From: Yponomeuta sedellus
Lineage: Eukaryota > Arthropoda > Insecta > Lepidoptera > Yponomeutidae
Direction of reading: 5' to 3'
Length of the DNA: 64,000 nt
NCBI GenBank assembly: GCA_934045075.1
Contig: OW203721.1
Span: forward strand, 26,160,181 to 26,224,180
This document shows positions 26,701 through 31,290 of the stretch, in pieces. A model generated the notes under the pieces. The model was not told the DNA's origin, did not search any database, and saw only the letters and a program-made list of their open reading frames with translations. A program made the position numbers and the translations under genes. How positions within the stretch are numbered: position 1 is the stretch's first letter; each line of letters begins with the position of its first letter.

Positions 26701-29700
26701 CTTCTACTCTTTTTTTATGTTCTGTGGGTAGACATTTGTCGGAACTCTTTGCAATGACAGCCTTTCCGCACTTGTAATGAAATATACTTTAACGATTTAA
26801 CTCTTAATGGTGGCGGTGGTTAGTTAGTTAGTTAGTTAGACCTGAGATTTCCGCACTTAGCCTCATGATTGGGCCATTGTACGTAGTGGAGCTGTTCGTT
26901 TACTCCAGCCAGCCTATCTCTTTCCAGAAAGCCAGCAGTGCTCCGATGTCACTGCAGGCTTCCTGAAGGGACCCCGGCTTCCCAATGATGGCGGTCCGTT
27001 GCTTTTCCACGCCTTCGCAGTGAATGGTCACGTGGGCGGGTGTTTCCTCTTCTTTGAGGCATCCCCGGCAAAGCGGGCTGTCGGTTAGACCCATGTTGTA
27101 GAGATGTCTGTTCAGTGAGCAGTGGCCTGTTAAGATTGCCACAGCTTTGCGCAGATTTTCTCTTCTCAGACGCAGCAGGCTACGTGAAAGACGTTTCGAG
27201 ATTGTTGGTAAGGCCTCCCTGGCTTGTCTACATTTGGTTTCTGTTCTCCAAAGTTCAGCATGCTGGCTTTCTGTTCGCGACCTCAACCATTTTCTAAACT
27301 GGTTGTATGGGAGTGGGAGCAGGGGTTCGGGTCCTTCCACTGTGGTTTCCGAGCCTCTTTTAGCGAGTTCATCTGCGGCATCATTGCCCAGGGAGCCGCT
27401 ATGACCCTTTATCCATTGTAAAGTGACTCTGTTATTTGTTGACAGTTTTTCCAATTCATGGTGACACTCTAGTATCAAGCTGTTGTTTGTAAGATTGCTG
27501 TTGAGTGCTTGTAGGACTGAGGCGCTGTCCGAGATTATGCGTATTGCGTAAGCCTTCGCATCTCTTGTGTTCAACAGCGCGACAGCTCTTGTTATACCGA
27601 TGCATTCTGCCTGAAAGATTGTATTCAGGTTGCCAAGGGTTGTAGATAGTTTTAGATTTAGTTCGTTGGAAAAGGCTCCTGCGCCCGTTCCTGTTTCAGT
27701 TTTGGAGCCGTCCGTGTACACTCTGACTTCGTGTATTCCCGAGTAGTCGGTAGGCTCCTCTTGCAGTTGGTGGCGGTGGTAGCCCAGTCGGTAGAACAAT
27801 GGACTAGCAAGTGAGAGCCCCAGGTTCGATGCACAGTGCGGGAATGTACCAATGACTTTGTTTTCTAAGTTATGTGGATTTGTGAAGTTATAGTAGCAAT
27901 ACGCTTAGCGCTTGAAATTGCCAATCCGCGGTGGGCACGTGAAGTAATTAAGCCCATACTCCCTCTCAAAGAGAAGGCATGTGCCCTGCAGTGGGACGTT
28001 TATAAACTAGTCGAATAATACATTTCCTGCTTCATTATTAGGTTGAATAGCCTAATATTCTCAACAGAATTTATTATAAATATAATACATACTCGAAATC
28101 AAAGCTCACATTTCTGTTACTGTAATGTCGTGTAAAAAAAAGAATATTCTCTCTATCTATTCCCTTCCTTCAGGACAAACGAGCAAGCTAGACCTGAAGA
28201 AGCATCCGGAGTGCATCAGCGCCGGCGGTGGCTTCGGCCCGGTGGCCGACGATGGCTACGGCGTCTCCTACATCATCGCCGGCGATGACACCATCTTCTT
28301 CCACGTCTCCAGCAAGAAGAGCTGCCCTATCACGGTATGTCCACCGCCACCACTATCCATTTCTATCTCTCTCACAGTGCTTGTAAGCACTCCACAATCC
28401 AATCCACTCCGTCTGCCCACGTTTCCTCCTAGAAATAGGCCTCGCCTGCTCCTTTCTGTCCTCGATTATCCTCAGCCAGCCGCTGCGGGCAATCGCCTCC
28501 AGATCGGTGGTTCAGAGAGCTGACCACCCACGCTGCTTTTGCAAAATTGAAATTTTATTTTAATTGCTACGTACAGCCTATGCGATACAAGATTAGAAGT
28601 GTGAAAATGTGATTTCTATATAAATAAAATTCAAAGTCCTGACTGACCGACTCACTCATCAATGCCGAGCCCAAGCCGTTGGACCTCGGAAGCTGAAATA
28701 TTGCACAGAGGGTCTATTATAACGTAGGCAAGGAATAAGACCGGATCGTTTGAAATTCAACCCCCAAGGGGACAAAAAGGGTTGCCCAAATTTGTATGGG
28801 AGTTATAAAAAATGGTGTCTAACTTTCTGAAAACTTAAAATAAATACTCTTCTACACAGTTGAATGAACACGTGTTTCGCCGTTTTTCTAAATTTAACCC
28901 TTAAGGAAGTAAAATGGGTTGCAAAAAAAGTCCACGCGGACGGAGTCGCGGGCAAAAGCTAGTAAATTATAAAACAGGTAAGTACAGTATGCCTACAGAT
29001 GAATTTTCGCCAGAGGTCGCCTTATAACCTCGTTGTGATGAACCCGCTCATCGAGTTTATGCATTTCATAGGCATACCTATAAAACCCCTTCCCCCGCAC
29101 TACCCCTTTCATAAATGCCATCAATGAAATAATCGATATCCAAAAATTCCAACATGCTACATGAAGGAGAACACACGAGTAAGTAACAAGCACAGACGTA
29201 TGTTTGTCCCAAAACTTGTGTGGCGCCTTATGAGAGCTACCGTAGTAGGAATAACTACTTACTATTAGTACTGCAATACTGCAGCGGCTAGCAAAAGAAG
29301 CATTGATGGACGAATGCGTATTGTAGGTATCTGCTGAGGCACAACAGACTAAATAGATATCGAGACACATACGTAATTCTAAGCTCGTTGAAGTCTTTTT
29401 ATTTAACCCGAACTTTTCAAATCTATGCCTAAAATAATTTTTTTTTTCAACAGTTTTCCATTTGCAAGACAGTTCGAGATTTAAATGAAACAATTGTTAA
29501 GTTAGTCGGTTACCATCTTTCGGAGGAAATGATTGTTCCATATTTAAATTATACGACTGGCAGCTAAAACACGACAGATATGGATTTAAATCTCAGTTTT
29601 TTTTTATACAACTTTTGCCGTCCGGTGCTCGCTTGTATTTGGCCAGTACAGTAAATTCGATTTATCTCGAAGACGGTTGTCATAATAATGCTCAAAATTC

Positions 29701-30143
29701 CAAGCATGTTTGAAAAAAAGCTTTTTATTTTTAAATTCTTTATGCACTAGAAAGACTTGTACAATTGGCGAGTTAACCAACAGGAGGAGATGGTGGGGTA
29801 GTGCCAACCAACGTTATGTTTGTTACATGAATGAAGTTACGTGATTATTGTGTCCGTATTTTTTTTATTTTATTAGTGTTATCCATGTTAAAATTTAATT
29901 AGTGTTTGTTGTCCATGTATATGAACATAAGTTAAAAATGCAAACCAATGCAAGGCTGTCAGTGCTGTTGTGGCGTAACTTCTCCAATGAACCGGCTTGT
30001 AAGACGTTAAACTTACCTCGAAATCACCCCTTCCGCAGAGCTCCTCGAAGTTCGTGACTGAGATCGAACGATCGCTCGCCGACGTGCAGCAGCTTTTCCT
30101 CGAATACAACACACTCAAAAACGGAATAAAAAATAGCAAATAA
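1213..30143 (+). CDS. CPT1: Carnitine O-palmitoyltransferase 1 (15 coding exons)
   Basis: Outer-mitochondrial-membrane enzyme that transfers long-chain acyl groups from CoA to carnitine, the committed step of fatty-acid import for beta-oxidation. Joining the 15 exons listed below keeps one frame throughout and gives 777 residues, against about 773 for vertebrate CPT1A. Visible features: N terminus [10 protein letters not shown] with Glu3 and His5 (the malonyl-CoA-sensitivity residues of the family); membrane segments at about residues 58-76 and 98-119; the choline/carnitine acyltransferase domain from about 165 to 760; catalytic His at about 471 in AEHTWADAP; the STS motif in RLSTSQTP; and [16 protein letters not shown] near the C terminus. 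ATG 1213 is chosen because it aligns with the family start; an AG at 1199-1200 suggests an acceptor, so a 5' untranslated exon probably lies upstream. All introns are GT-AG. Intron 5 hosts an antisense gene. Confidence 0.97.
1364..1530 (+). repeat. Degenerate tandem copies of part of CPT1 exon 1
   Basis: The core GTCAACTTCGACC of exon 1 (1273) recurs as GTCAACTTTGACT at 1368 and GTCAACTTCGACC at 1465, a spacing of 95-97 bp. Similarity extends about 40-60 bp around each core; for example [12 protein letters not shown] becomes [12 protein letters not shown] and [10 protein letters not shown]. Neither copy preserves the exon's splice sites or a full frame, so these look like decayed exon duplications. 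Confidence 0.7.
2240..2430 (+). mobile_element. tRNA-derived SINE, degenerate
   Basis: A-box-like TAGTCTAGCGG near 2247 and B-box-like GGCTCGATTCCC near 2289 lie 40-45 bp apart. They are followed by the CTGGTTACTATAGAGCAGGG tail and then AT-rich sequence. Too diverged for a tRNA gene. Confidence 0.5.
2873..3608 (-). mobile_element. Head-to-tail tandem of 2.4 tRNA-derived SINEs
   Basis: A 308-bp unit begins at 2869, 3177 and 3485 on the + strand; the third unit stops at 3608 inside the tRNA-like region. Read on the - strand each unit contains a Pol III promoter (A box TGGCTCAATTGG, B box GGTTCGAATCC) and ends in an A-rich tail after GGGTTAGTGCATTAAAAA. A single 14-bp target-site duplication, TAGTGATGTAATTA (2859-2872 and 3609-3622), brackets the whole array, so it seems to have entered as one multimer. 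Confidence 0.85.
4025..4156 (+). pseudogene. RTE-type LINE, 3' end of the polyprotein frame
   Basis: Translates as [15 protein letters not shown], then [20 protein letters not shown] and QWTSIA before a TGA, the typical C terminus of lepidopteran RTE polyproteins. The 5' part is missing; the sequence from about 3740 to 4025 may be more of the same element but is too decayed to call. Confidence 0.75.
4262..4453 (+). mobile_element. tRNA-derived SINE (second family)
   Basis: B box GGTTCGAATCCC near 4315, then GGTGGGGACG and a shared body (GTCTTGGATGTTTACAT ... GTGGGGCCAGAAGCAATG). The same body occurs reversed near 13310-13460, 41460-41960 and 42165-42300. Confidence 0.7.
4662..4798 (+). CDS. 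CPT1: CPT1 coding exon 2
   Basis: Encodes [14 protein letters not shown] and the first transmembrane segment ([13 protein letters not shown]). Acceptor CTACAG at 4656-4661, donor GTTGGT at 4799. It ends with two bases of a codon completed in exon 3. Confidence 0.95.
5402..5622 (-). mobile_element. tRNA-derived SINE (same family as 2873-3608)
   Basis: Reverse copy with B box GGCTCGAATCCC, A box TTAGCTCAGTTGG and the head segment GATGTCGCTGCCTGTAAGTAAT. It ends about 40 bp before the CPT1 exon 3 acceptor. Confidence 0.85.
5668..5776 (+). CDS. CPT1: CPT1 coding exon 3
   Basis: Encodes the second transmembrane segment ([19 protein letters not shown]) and the [11 protein letters not shown] linker. 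Acceptor TTGCAG, donor GTAATG. The AG carried from exon 2 plus the first C gives Ser, and the exon ends in phase 0. A reversed SINE ends about 40 bp before its acceptor. Confidence 0.95.
5777..6783. other. CPT1: CPT1 intron 3
   Basis: AT-rich intron with GT-AG ends. I see no recognisable mobile element or gene in it. Confidence 0.8.
6784..6951 (+). CDS. CPT1: CPT1 coding exon 4
   Basis: 56 codons, [10 protein letters not shown] to VKDTMTR, matching the GWMFEE... to ...VKDTVSR stretch at the start of the catalytic half in other CPT1 proteins. Acceptor CTCCAG, donor GTGAGC, phase 0 at both ends. Confidence 0.95.
7198..7265. repeat. Two adjacent palindromes of the same sequence
   Basis: 7198-7227 is a perfect 30-bp palindrome (half AACTCAGATTCATTT). 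7230-7265 is a second one with a 2-nt centre and 17-bp arms carrying the same core. Possibly the remains of a small inverted-repeat element. Confidence 0.85.
7584..7771 (-). mobile_element. Non-autonomous Helitron, Lep1-type
   Basis: On the - strand it starts TCTATATATAATATAAAAA and ends CTAG, inserted between A and T as Helitrons do. 188 bp. At least four related copies occur in the window. Confidence 0.85.
7990..8240 (-). mobile_element. tRNA-derived SINE
   Basis: On the - strand GGCCTCGGTGGCGCAGCGG (A box) and GGTTCGATCCCC (B box) are separated by about 35 bp. The flanking body (TTGGTGGAGG, GGCGGCTTCAAAACTTGTGA) is shared with 14240-14450, 19080-19280 and 22160-22735. Confidence 0.65.
8389..8510 (+). 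CDS. CPT1: CPT1 coding exon 5
   Basis: Encodes [16 protein letters not shown] to LQRYLVLKS plus two bases of a Trp codon. Acceptor TTCTAG, donor GTGAGT. Confidence 0.95.
9279..10472 (-). CDS. 30K-lipoprotein-like protein with an extra N-terminal domain
   Basis: Intronless 397-residue protein, antisense inside CPT1 intron 5. Residues from about 170 to the end match the lepidopteran 30K (low-molecular-weight lipoprotein/microvitellogenin) family: [17 protein letters not shown], then beta-trefoil-like repeats [40 protein letters not shown] and [10 protein letters not shown]. Classical 30K proteins are about 250 residues with a signal peptide. Here the N terminus ([16 protein letters not shown]) is charged, with no signal peptide. 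Residues 1 to about 170 are a separate region ([48 protein letters not shown]) that faintly resembles the second half of a class I methyltransferase fold but lacks a clear SAM-binding glycine motif. The frame is intact and codon use is coding-like, so it is probably functional. Function unknown; a carrier, storage or immune role would be inference from the 30K part. Confidence 0.85.
   Translation of the reverse strand: MHSKTLWKLSKRPNYVTNTDKRFPYSEIPYVGDYNIIKIPSNDDLIALVDYWGEGHITTEFGSSGFRDSYCVNHEFQLVSNGPNRNSKIPNRVPAISYVNCDTSAYIKDNSVKMVTLMGAPINKSCAADIARMVNRDEGKVVIYGFDEISADVKNLELELSKKGLVYCFGFVLESLYKEVTLFDSYRAYLNVQDISEELYQSITRAAYIKAVKITKSLDGSDHTIIKDLLDKLLTEGSQNTMTYAYKLWLEAEALVKNHFPTAIKEIYQGHNVKILNKKKLEPLKIEANTQWEFKPLLVNNKVYFSIRNVELDMFLDLEAEASADGQRNAFAYKSPKGSNDYKWEVQPVKKDDDLSFIIMHGEYKEALKFNDNSTTAHSSSGEALPESFSWLISPVE
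10556..10561 (-). promoter_or_regulatory. TATA box of the 30K-like gene
   Basis: TATAAA on the - strand about 85 nt upstream of the ATG. An ACAGT initiator-like motif lies at 10523-10527, about 36 nt downstream of the box, a little longer than the usual spacing. Its position just before an intact frame supports an own promoter for the nested gene. Confidence 0.5.
11466..11667 (+). CDS. CPT1: CPT1 coding exon 6
   Basis: Encodes [20 protein letters not shown] to IDRQELEP, the highly conserved [16 protein letters not shown] motif of CPT1. Acceptor CGCAG, donor GTAAGT, ends in phase 0. Confidence 0.96.
11749..12060. other. Unassigned AT-rich repeat in CPT1 intron 6
   Basis: No gene seen. The final bases (AATGGTGTAAAGAAGTTTG) resemble the end of the repeat at 18795-19069. 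Confidence 0.4.
12335..12571 (-). mobile_element. SINE sharing its tail with a LINE
   Basis: Reverse copy of the SINE at 43981-44242: the tRNA-like head lies at the right end (AGCGGTGAACGCCGGCCTC ...), the body has ATGTTTTCCTTTACCGTCAGC, and the 3' tail CTCATAGTTGGGCCATTGTA is at the left. Confidence 0.7.
12620..12872 (-). mobile_element. LINE 3' fragment, reversed
   Basis: Near-identical to 62862-63103. Read in reverse it contains GTCGTAAAAGGCGACTAAGG and ends GGACATAGCCC-like, as in RTE-type LINE tails. It ends about 30 bp before the CPT1 exon 7 acceptor. Confidence 0.7.
12903..13102 (+). CDS. CPT1: CPT1 coding exon 7
   Basis: Encodes [20 protein letters not shown] to LLKPAEIQ plus two bases. 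The acceptor CCCAAG sits about 30 bp after a reversed LINE fragment; the donor is GTGAGC. Completing the split codon with exon 8 gives [10 protein letters not shown], matching the family. Confidence 0.95.
13310..13565 (-). mobile_element. Nested SINE and RTE tail fragments
   Basis: Contains the reversed second-family SINE body (CATACATTGCTTCTGGCCCC ... GTCCCCAGTCGGGGTTTGAA). It abuts GGAGGGCTATGTCCAGCAG, an RTE 3' end, in the + orientation at about 13526-13546. Confidence 0.6.
13897..14155 (+). mobile_element. tRNA-derived SINE, nearly full length
   Basis: The best-preserved forward copy of the 308-bp family. Leader ATGTCGCTGCCTGTACGTAA, then a cloverleaf-compatible TGCCCATTAGCTTAGTTGG ... 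GGGTTCGAATCCCGGCATGG (7-bp acceptor-like pairing, 5-bp CTGGC/GCCAG anticodon-like stem), then GTTAGTGCATTAAAAA. The anticodon-loop position before the anticodon is C instead of T, unlike a working tRNA. Confidence 0.85.
14542..14720 (+). CDS. CPT1: CPT1 coding exon 8
   Basis: Encodes [20 protein letters not shown] to AAFNVCL. The LAALTAGDR-type family motif appears as [10 protein letters not shown]. Acceptor CATCAG, donor GTACGT, ends with one base of the next codon. Confidence 0.95.
15246..15405 (+). CDS. CPT1: CPT1 coding exon 9 (catalytic His)
   Basis: Encodes [14 protein letters not shown] to NAEHTW, including HDRWFDKSF and the catalytic His of AEHTW. Acceptor CCGCAG, donor GTGAGT. It ends two bases into the Trp codon. 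Confidence 0.96.
15688..16042. repeat. 355-bp fold-back element (long inverted repeat)
   Basis: The left arm begins GCTATGTAAGCACTCTTACA and the right arm ends with its reverse complement. Similarity runs through about 150 bp of each arm (GTCCGAAT..., ATTATGTAAACCTAAATAAA, CCTACTAATATATATTA) with an AT-rich centre. No coding capacity. Probably a palindromic MITE. Confidence 0.85.
16140..16260 (+). repeat. Dispersed repeat fragment
   Basis: CTTCCACCTCCTGCGGGTGA ... TTCGCCGTATTGT recurs with changes at about 23160-23230, and in part reversed near 25950. Origin unknown. Confidence 0.5.
16465..16639 (-). mobile_element. Non-autonomous Helitron, Lep1-type
   Basis: 175 bp; on the - strand it starts TCTATAATATAAAAAATGAA and ends CTAG, flanked by A and T. 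Same family as 7584-7771. Confidence 0.85.
17544..17606 (+). CDS. CPT1: CPT1 coding exon 10 (63 nt)
   Basis: Short exon encoding [20 protein letters not shown]. Acceptor CCTCAG, donor GTAAGA. The phases on both sides fit exons 9 and 11 exactly, and the product aligns with ADAPIVAHLWEYV in the family. Confidence 0.93.
17697..17885. repeat. Inverted pair of truncated SINEs
   Basis: A reversed SINE half (AACCTATTTAGAGGCTAACA ... CCTCTGGCTATCGTGCC) is followed at once by a forward half (GGCACGGATAGCCAGAGGTC ... GGGTTAGTGCATTAAAAA). Together they form a hairpin with arms of about 75 bp, in CPT1 intron 10. Confidence 0.8.
18495..18712 (-). mobile_element. SINE sharing its tail with a LINE
   Basis: Reverse copy: the left end is ACCTGAGATTTACGCACACA (tail) and the right end is TTCAAACTCACGACCTCCCG (B-box region). 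Same family as 43981-44242. Confidence 0.7.
18795..19069 (+). repeat. 275-bp dispersed repeat, copy 1
   Basis: AACGTTGGATATCTTTAATA to TTTGCACCGTTACAA. Nearly identical in the same orientation to 26041-26313. No coding frame or terminal inverted repeats seen. Family unknown. Confidence 0.8.
19075..19285 (+). mobile_element. SINE-like repeat
   Basis: AGGCCTCTGACATGGCTTAA, then ACATACAATAAAGAATATTC at the end. The same unit ends at 18117 and forms the arms of 22160-22609. Related pieces lie at 14240-14450 and 36180-36335. Confidence 0.65.
19833..20014 (+). CDS. CPT1: CPT1 coding exon 11
   Basis: Encodes [10 protein letters not shown] to LMYTKYGK, with a run of five prolines ([13 protein letters not shown]). 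Acceptor ACCAG, donor GTAAAT, ends with one base. Confidence 0.94.
20490..20988 (+). pseudogene. 5'-truncated LINE copy interrupted by a microsatellite insertion
   Basis: Encodes the C-terminal end of the same LINE polyprotein as 26821-27767 ([50 protein letters not shown], stop at 20912-20914). The frame is broken at about 20640-20722 by an insert that starts ACAATAAATATCTTTTTA and continues as a (CTTA)n run, bounded by TACAAT on both sides. The 3' tail AATCTCAGGTCTAACTAACT matches the other copy. Confidence 0.8.
21100..21305 (+). CDS. CPT1: CPT1 coding exon 12
   Basis: Encodes [20 protein letters not shown] to AMIDPEAS. It carries [19 protein letters not shown], a strongly conserved part of the CPT active-site wall. 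Acceptor CGCAG, donor GTGAGT, phase 0. A terminal-inverted-repeat element begins 29 bp downstream. Confidence 0.96.
21334..21763. mobile_element. 430-bp terminal-inverted-repeat element with GC-rich core
   Basis: Terminal inverted repeats of about 27 bp: ACATTGTAGACTTTTAGCCC... on the left and the reverse complement on the right, with one mismatch. The interior is markedly GC-rich compared with the surrounding intron and includes a short open stretch from an ATG at 21493. It sits 29 bp after CPT1 exon 12. Likely a MITE carrying unrelated cargo sequence; no target-site duplication could be settled. Confidence 0.7.
22160..22609. repeat. 450-bp fold-back made of two inverted SINE-like copies
   Basis: CTTACTGTCAGAAATTAGCAAG at the left pairs with CTTGATAACTTCTGAAAGTAAG at the right. 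The centre has a second perfect hairpin, CGATTGGAATCAATCA against TGATTGATTCCAATCA. The right copy extends on to about 22735, about 60 bp before CPT1 exon 13. Confidence 0.8.
22797..22995 (+). CDS. CPT1: CPT1 coding exon 13
   Basis: Encodes [16 protein letters not shown] to STSQTPH with [16 protein letters not shown] and the substrate-binding STS motif. Acceptor CCCCAG, donor GTGGGT, ends with one base. Confidence 0.96.
22996..26040. other. CPT1: First part of CPT1 intron 13
   Basis: AT-rich. I see only a repeat fragment near 23160-23230 and a hairpin at 24137-24190 (arms AACATCAAAACTATAAAAA). A 179-codon open stretch at 25586-26125 is compositionally AT-rich, runs into the repeat at 26041 and is not supported as a gene. 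Confidence 0.5.
26041..26313 (+). repeat. 275-bp dispersed repeat, copy 2
   Basis: AACGTTGGATATCTTTACAA to TTTGCACCGTTACAA. Direct-orientation copy of 18795-19069 with a handful of differences. Confidence 0.8.
26821..27767 (-). pseudogene. 5'-truncated LINE with RNase H domain
   Basis: An intact frame (stop at 26900) encodes the end of a non-LTR retrotransposon polyprotein of an RNase-H-bearing clade (I/R1/LOA-like; clade uncertain). RNase H motifs: [58 protein letters not shown]. These are followed by a zinc-knuckle-like [18 protein letters not shown]. The reverse transcriptase and everything upstream is missing. The 3' end is a (TAAC)n tail. A 13-bp duplication TGGTGGCGGTGGT (26808-26820 and 27768-27780) flanks it, showing target-primed insertion into the head of the SINE to its right. 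Confidence 0.9.
27768..28015 (+). mobile_element. tRNA-derived SINE, split by LINE insertion
   Basis: Head GGTGGTAGCCCAGTCGGTAG (A box) and CAGGTTCGATGCA (B box), body AATGACTTTGTTTTCTAAGT, tail ATGTGCCCTGCAGTGGGACG. Its first bases are the target-site duplication of the LINE at 26821-27767. Confidence 0.75.
28174..28334 (+). CDS. CPT1: CPT1 coding exon 14
   Basis: Encodes [16 protein letters not shown], then [16 protein letters not shown] to SSKKSCPIT. Acceptor TTCAG, donor GTATGT, phase 0. Confidence 0.96.
28615..28962 (+). mobile_element. Non-autonomous Helitron, longer Lep1-type copy
   Basis: Starts TCTATATAAATAAAATTCAA, ends GGCAAAAGCTAG followed by T. 348 bp. The base before the TC is T, not the usual A, so the 5' boundary is slightly uncertain. 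Confidence 0.75.
30039..30143 (+). CDS. CPT1: CPT1 coding exon 15 (terminal)
   Basis: Encodes the last 34 residues, [20 protein letters not shown] to NSK, and the TAA stop. Acceptor CCGCAG. It matches the C-terminal helix of CPT1. No strong poly(A) site could be fixed close to the stop. Confidence 0.93.
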   Translation, partial: SSSKFVTEIERSLADVQQLFLEYNTLKNGIKNSK

Positions 30144-30897
30144 CTATAGCGATTTACCTTTTACTCTTTGACAGATCAGTTACTTTTTAGACTAATATAC
30201 ACATTTTTTGCTGTTGTTGTATTGAATAGTTTTAATGTATATCTTTTGAGTTGGTATTTGTCAACGCAACTGTATGGTATGTCACTTTGTGAAAGCCGTT
30301 CTCAAGGTTGTTTTAGGAGTGGTGTTAGAAAAGGAATCAGTTGTGTTTGCAAATACGGGGCTTAATTAAAATATACTCTTAGTATTTATTAAGTGAGAAA
30401 TATACACGTTTTTATGTTCTAATTATTATTGTATATTTATAAAATCGGGAATACTTTCGTTAAAGTAATATTAAGTATTACATTTATGCTACGATCTTAA
30501 GGCGACGCGGCGTTATATTCGCACAGAAAGCGTTGCATGTGAATTTTACAAAGTATAGGGTCCCAAATATCTGAAAATGCGTATTTTAAAAGTGAGGTTA
30601 CGTGCATGAACATTGAACAAAATGTTGTTATCGGGTCTTAGAAATTCATCGGGTCAGTGGTGAAACGTTTGAAATACTACTGACGTTTATTGAGCTCACC
30701 TGTAGATTGATCACAGACTTGGTACGCATACAGCGGTGGGCGTTTCCCGAGAATATTCTCCGAGGCATAATTGAGCCCCAGTTTAAGTACGCATAAGTCT
30801 ACATAACCTTACTGCCGTCAACTTCACGCGCATTGTACAACAACAGTGCCTTTCTTAAAGCTGAATAATCAATATGTGTTAGTGAAAATTACACTTA

Positions 30898-31088
30898 GGG
30901 TCTGTTTCACAATCTACAGATAAAGTTCCGGATAAGCTATCCGCAACTAGAGCAGCCGTTCGTTCTAAATTTGAAGCCATAAACGTACACATGCTATATA
31001 GGAAAAAATATTTAAATTTAGAACAAACGCCAGCCCTGGTAGCGCATAGCTTATCTGGAACTTTATTTGAACATTGTGAAACAGGGCC
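30898..31088. mobile_element. PIF/Harbinger-type MITE
   Basis: 191 bp with terminal inverted repeats GGGTCTGTTTCACAAT and ATTGTGAAACAGGGCC. It is flanked on both sides by TTA (30895-30897, 31089-31091), the 3-bp target duplication of the Harbinger group. Inner inverted arms: AAAGTTCCGGATAAGC and GCTTATCTGGAACTTT. Confidence 0.8.
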
Positions 31089-31106
31089 TTAGTATTTATT
31101 AATGAC

Positions 31107-31290
31107 CCGCGATTCTCATACATAGTTATATATTGAACGGGTCTAATCGCGATTCTTCGTTAGGTAAAACGCATTTACCTCGATTCCTGACATTTCGGCT
31201 GCTTTGCAGTTGCCGGGTTCACGGGTAGATGTCGGGAATTAAAGTAATTATTTCGTTTTACTTAATAAACAATCGCGATTAGAGCCGGTT
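31107..31290. mobile_element. Inverted-repeat element of the GACGTTTCGGC family
   Basis: ATATATTGAACGGGTCTAAT ... GGTAAAACG on the left and CGTTTTACTTAATAAACAAT ... on the right enclose a GC-rich centre (ATTTCGGCTGCTTTGCAGTT). Relatives: about 16840-16920, 19290-19450 and 34908-35061. Confidence 0.65.

Noticed and set aside
26553..26777. 74-codon hydrophobic frame
   Set aside because: No supporting motifs, splice sites or family resemblance.
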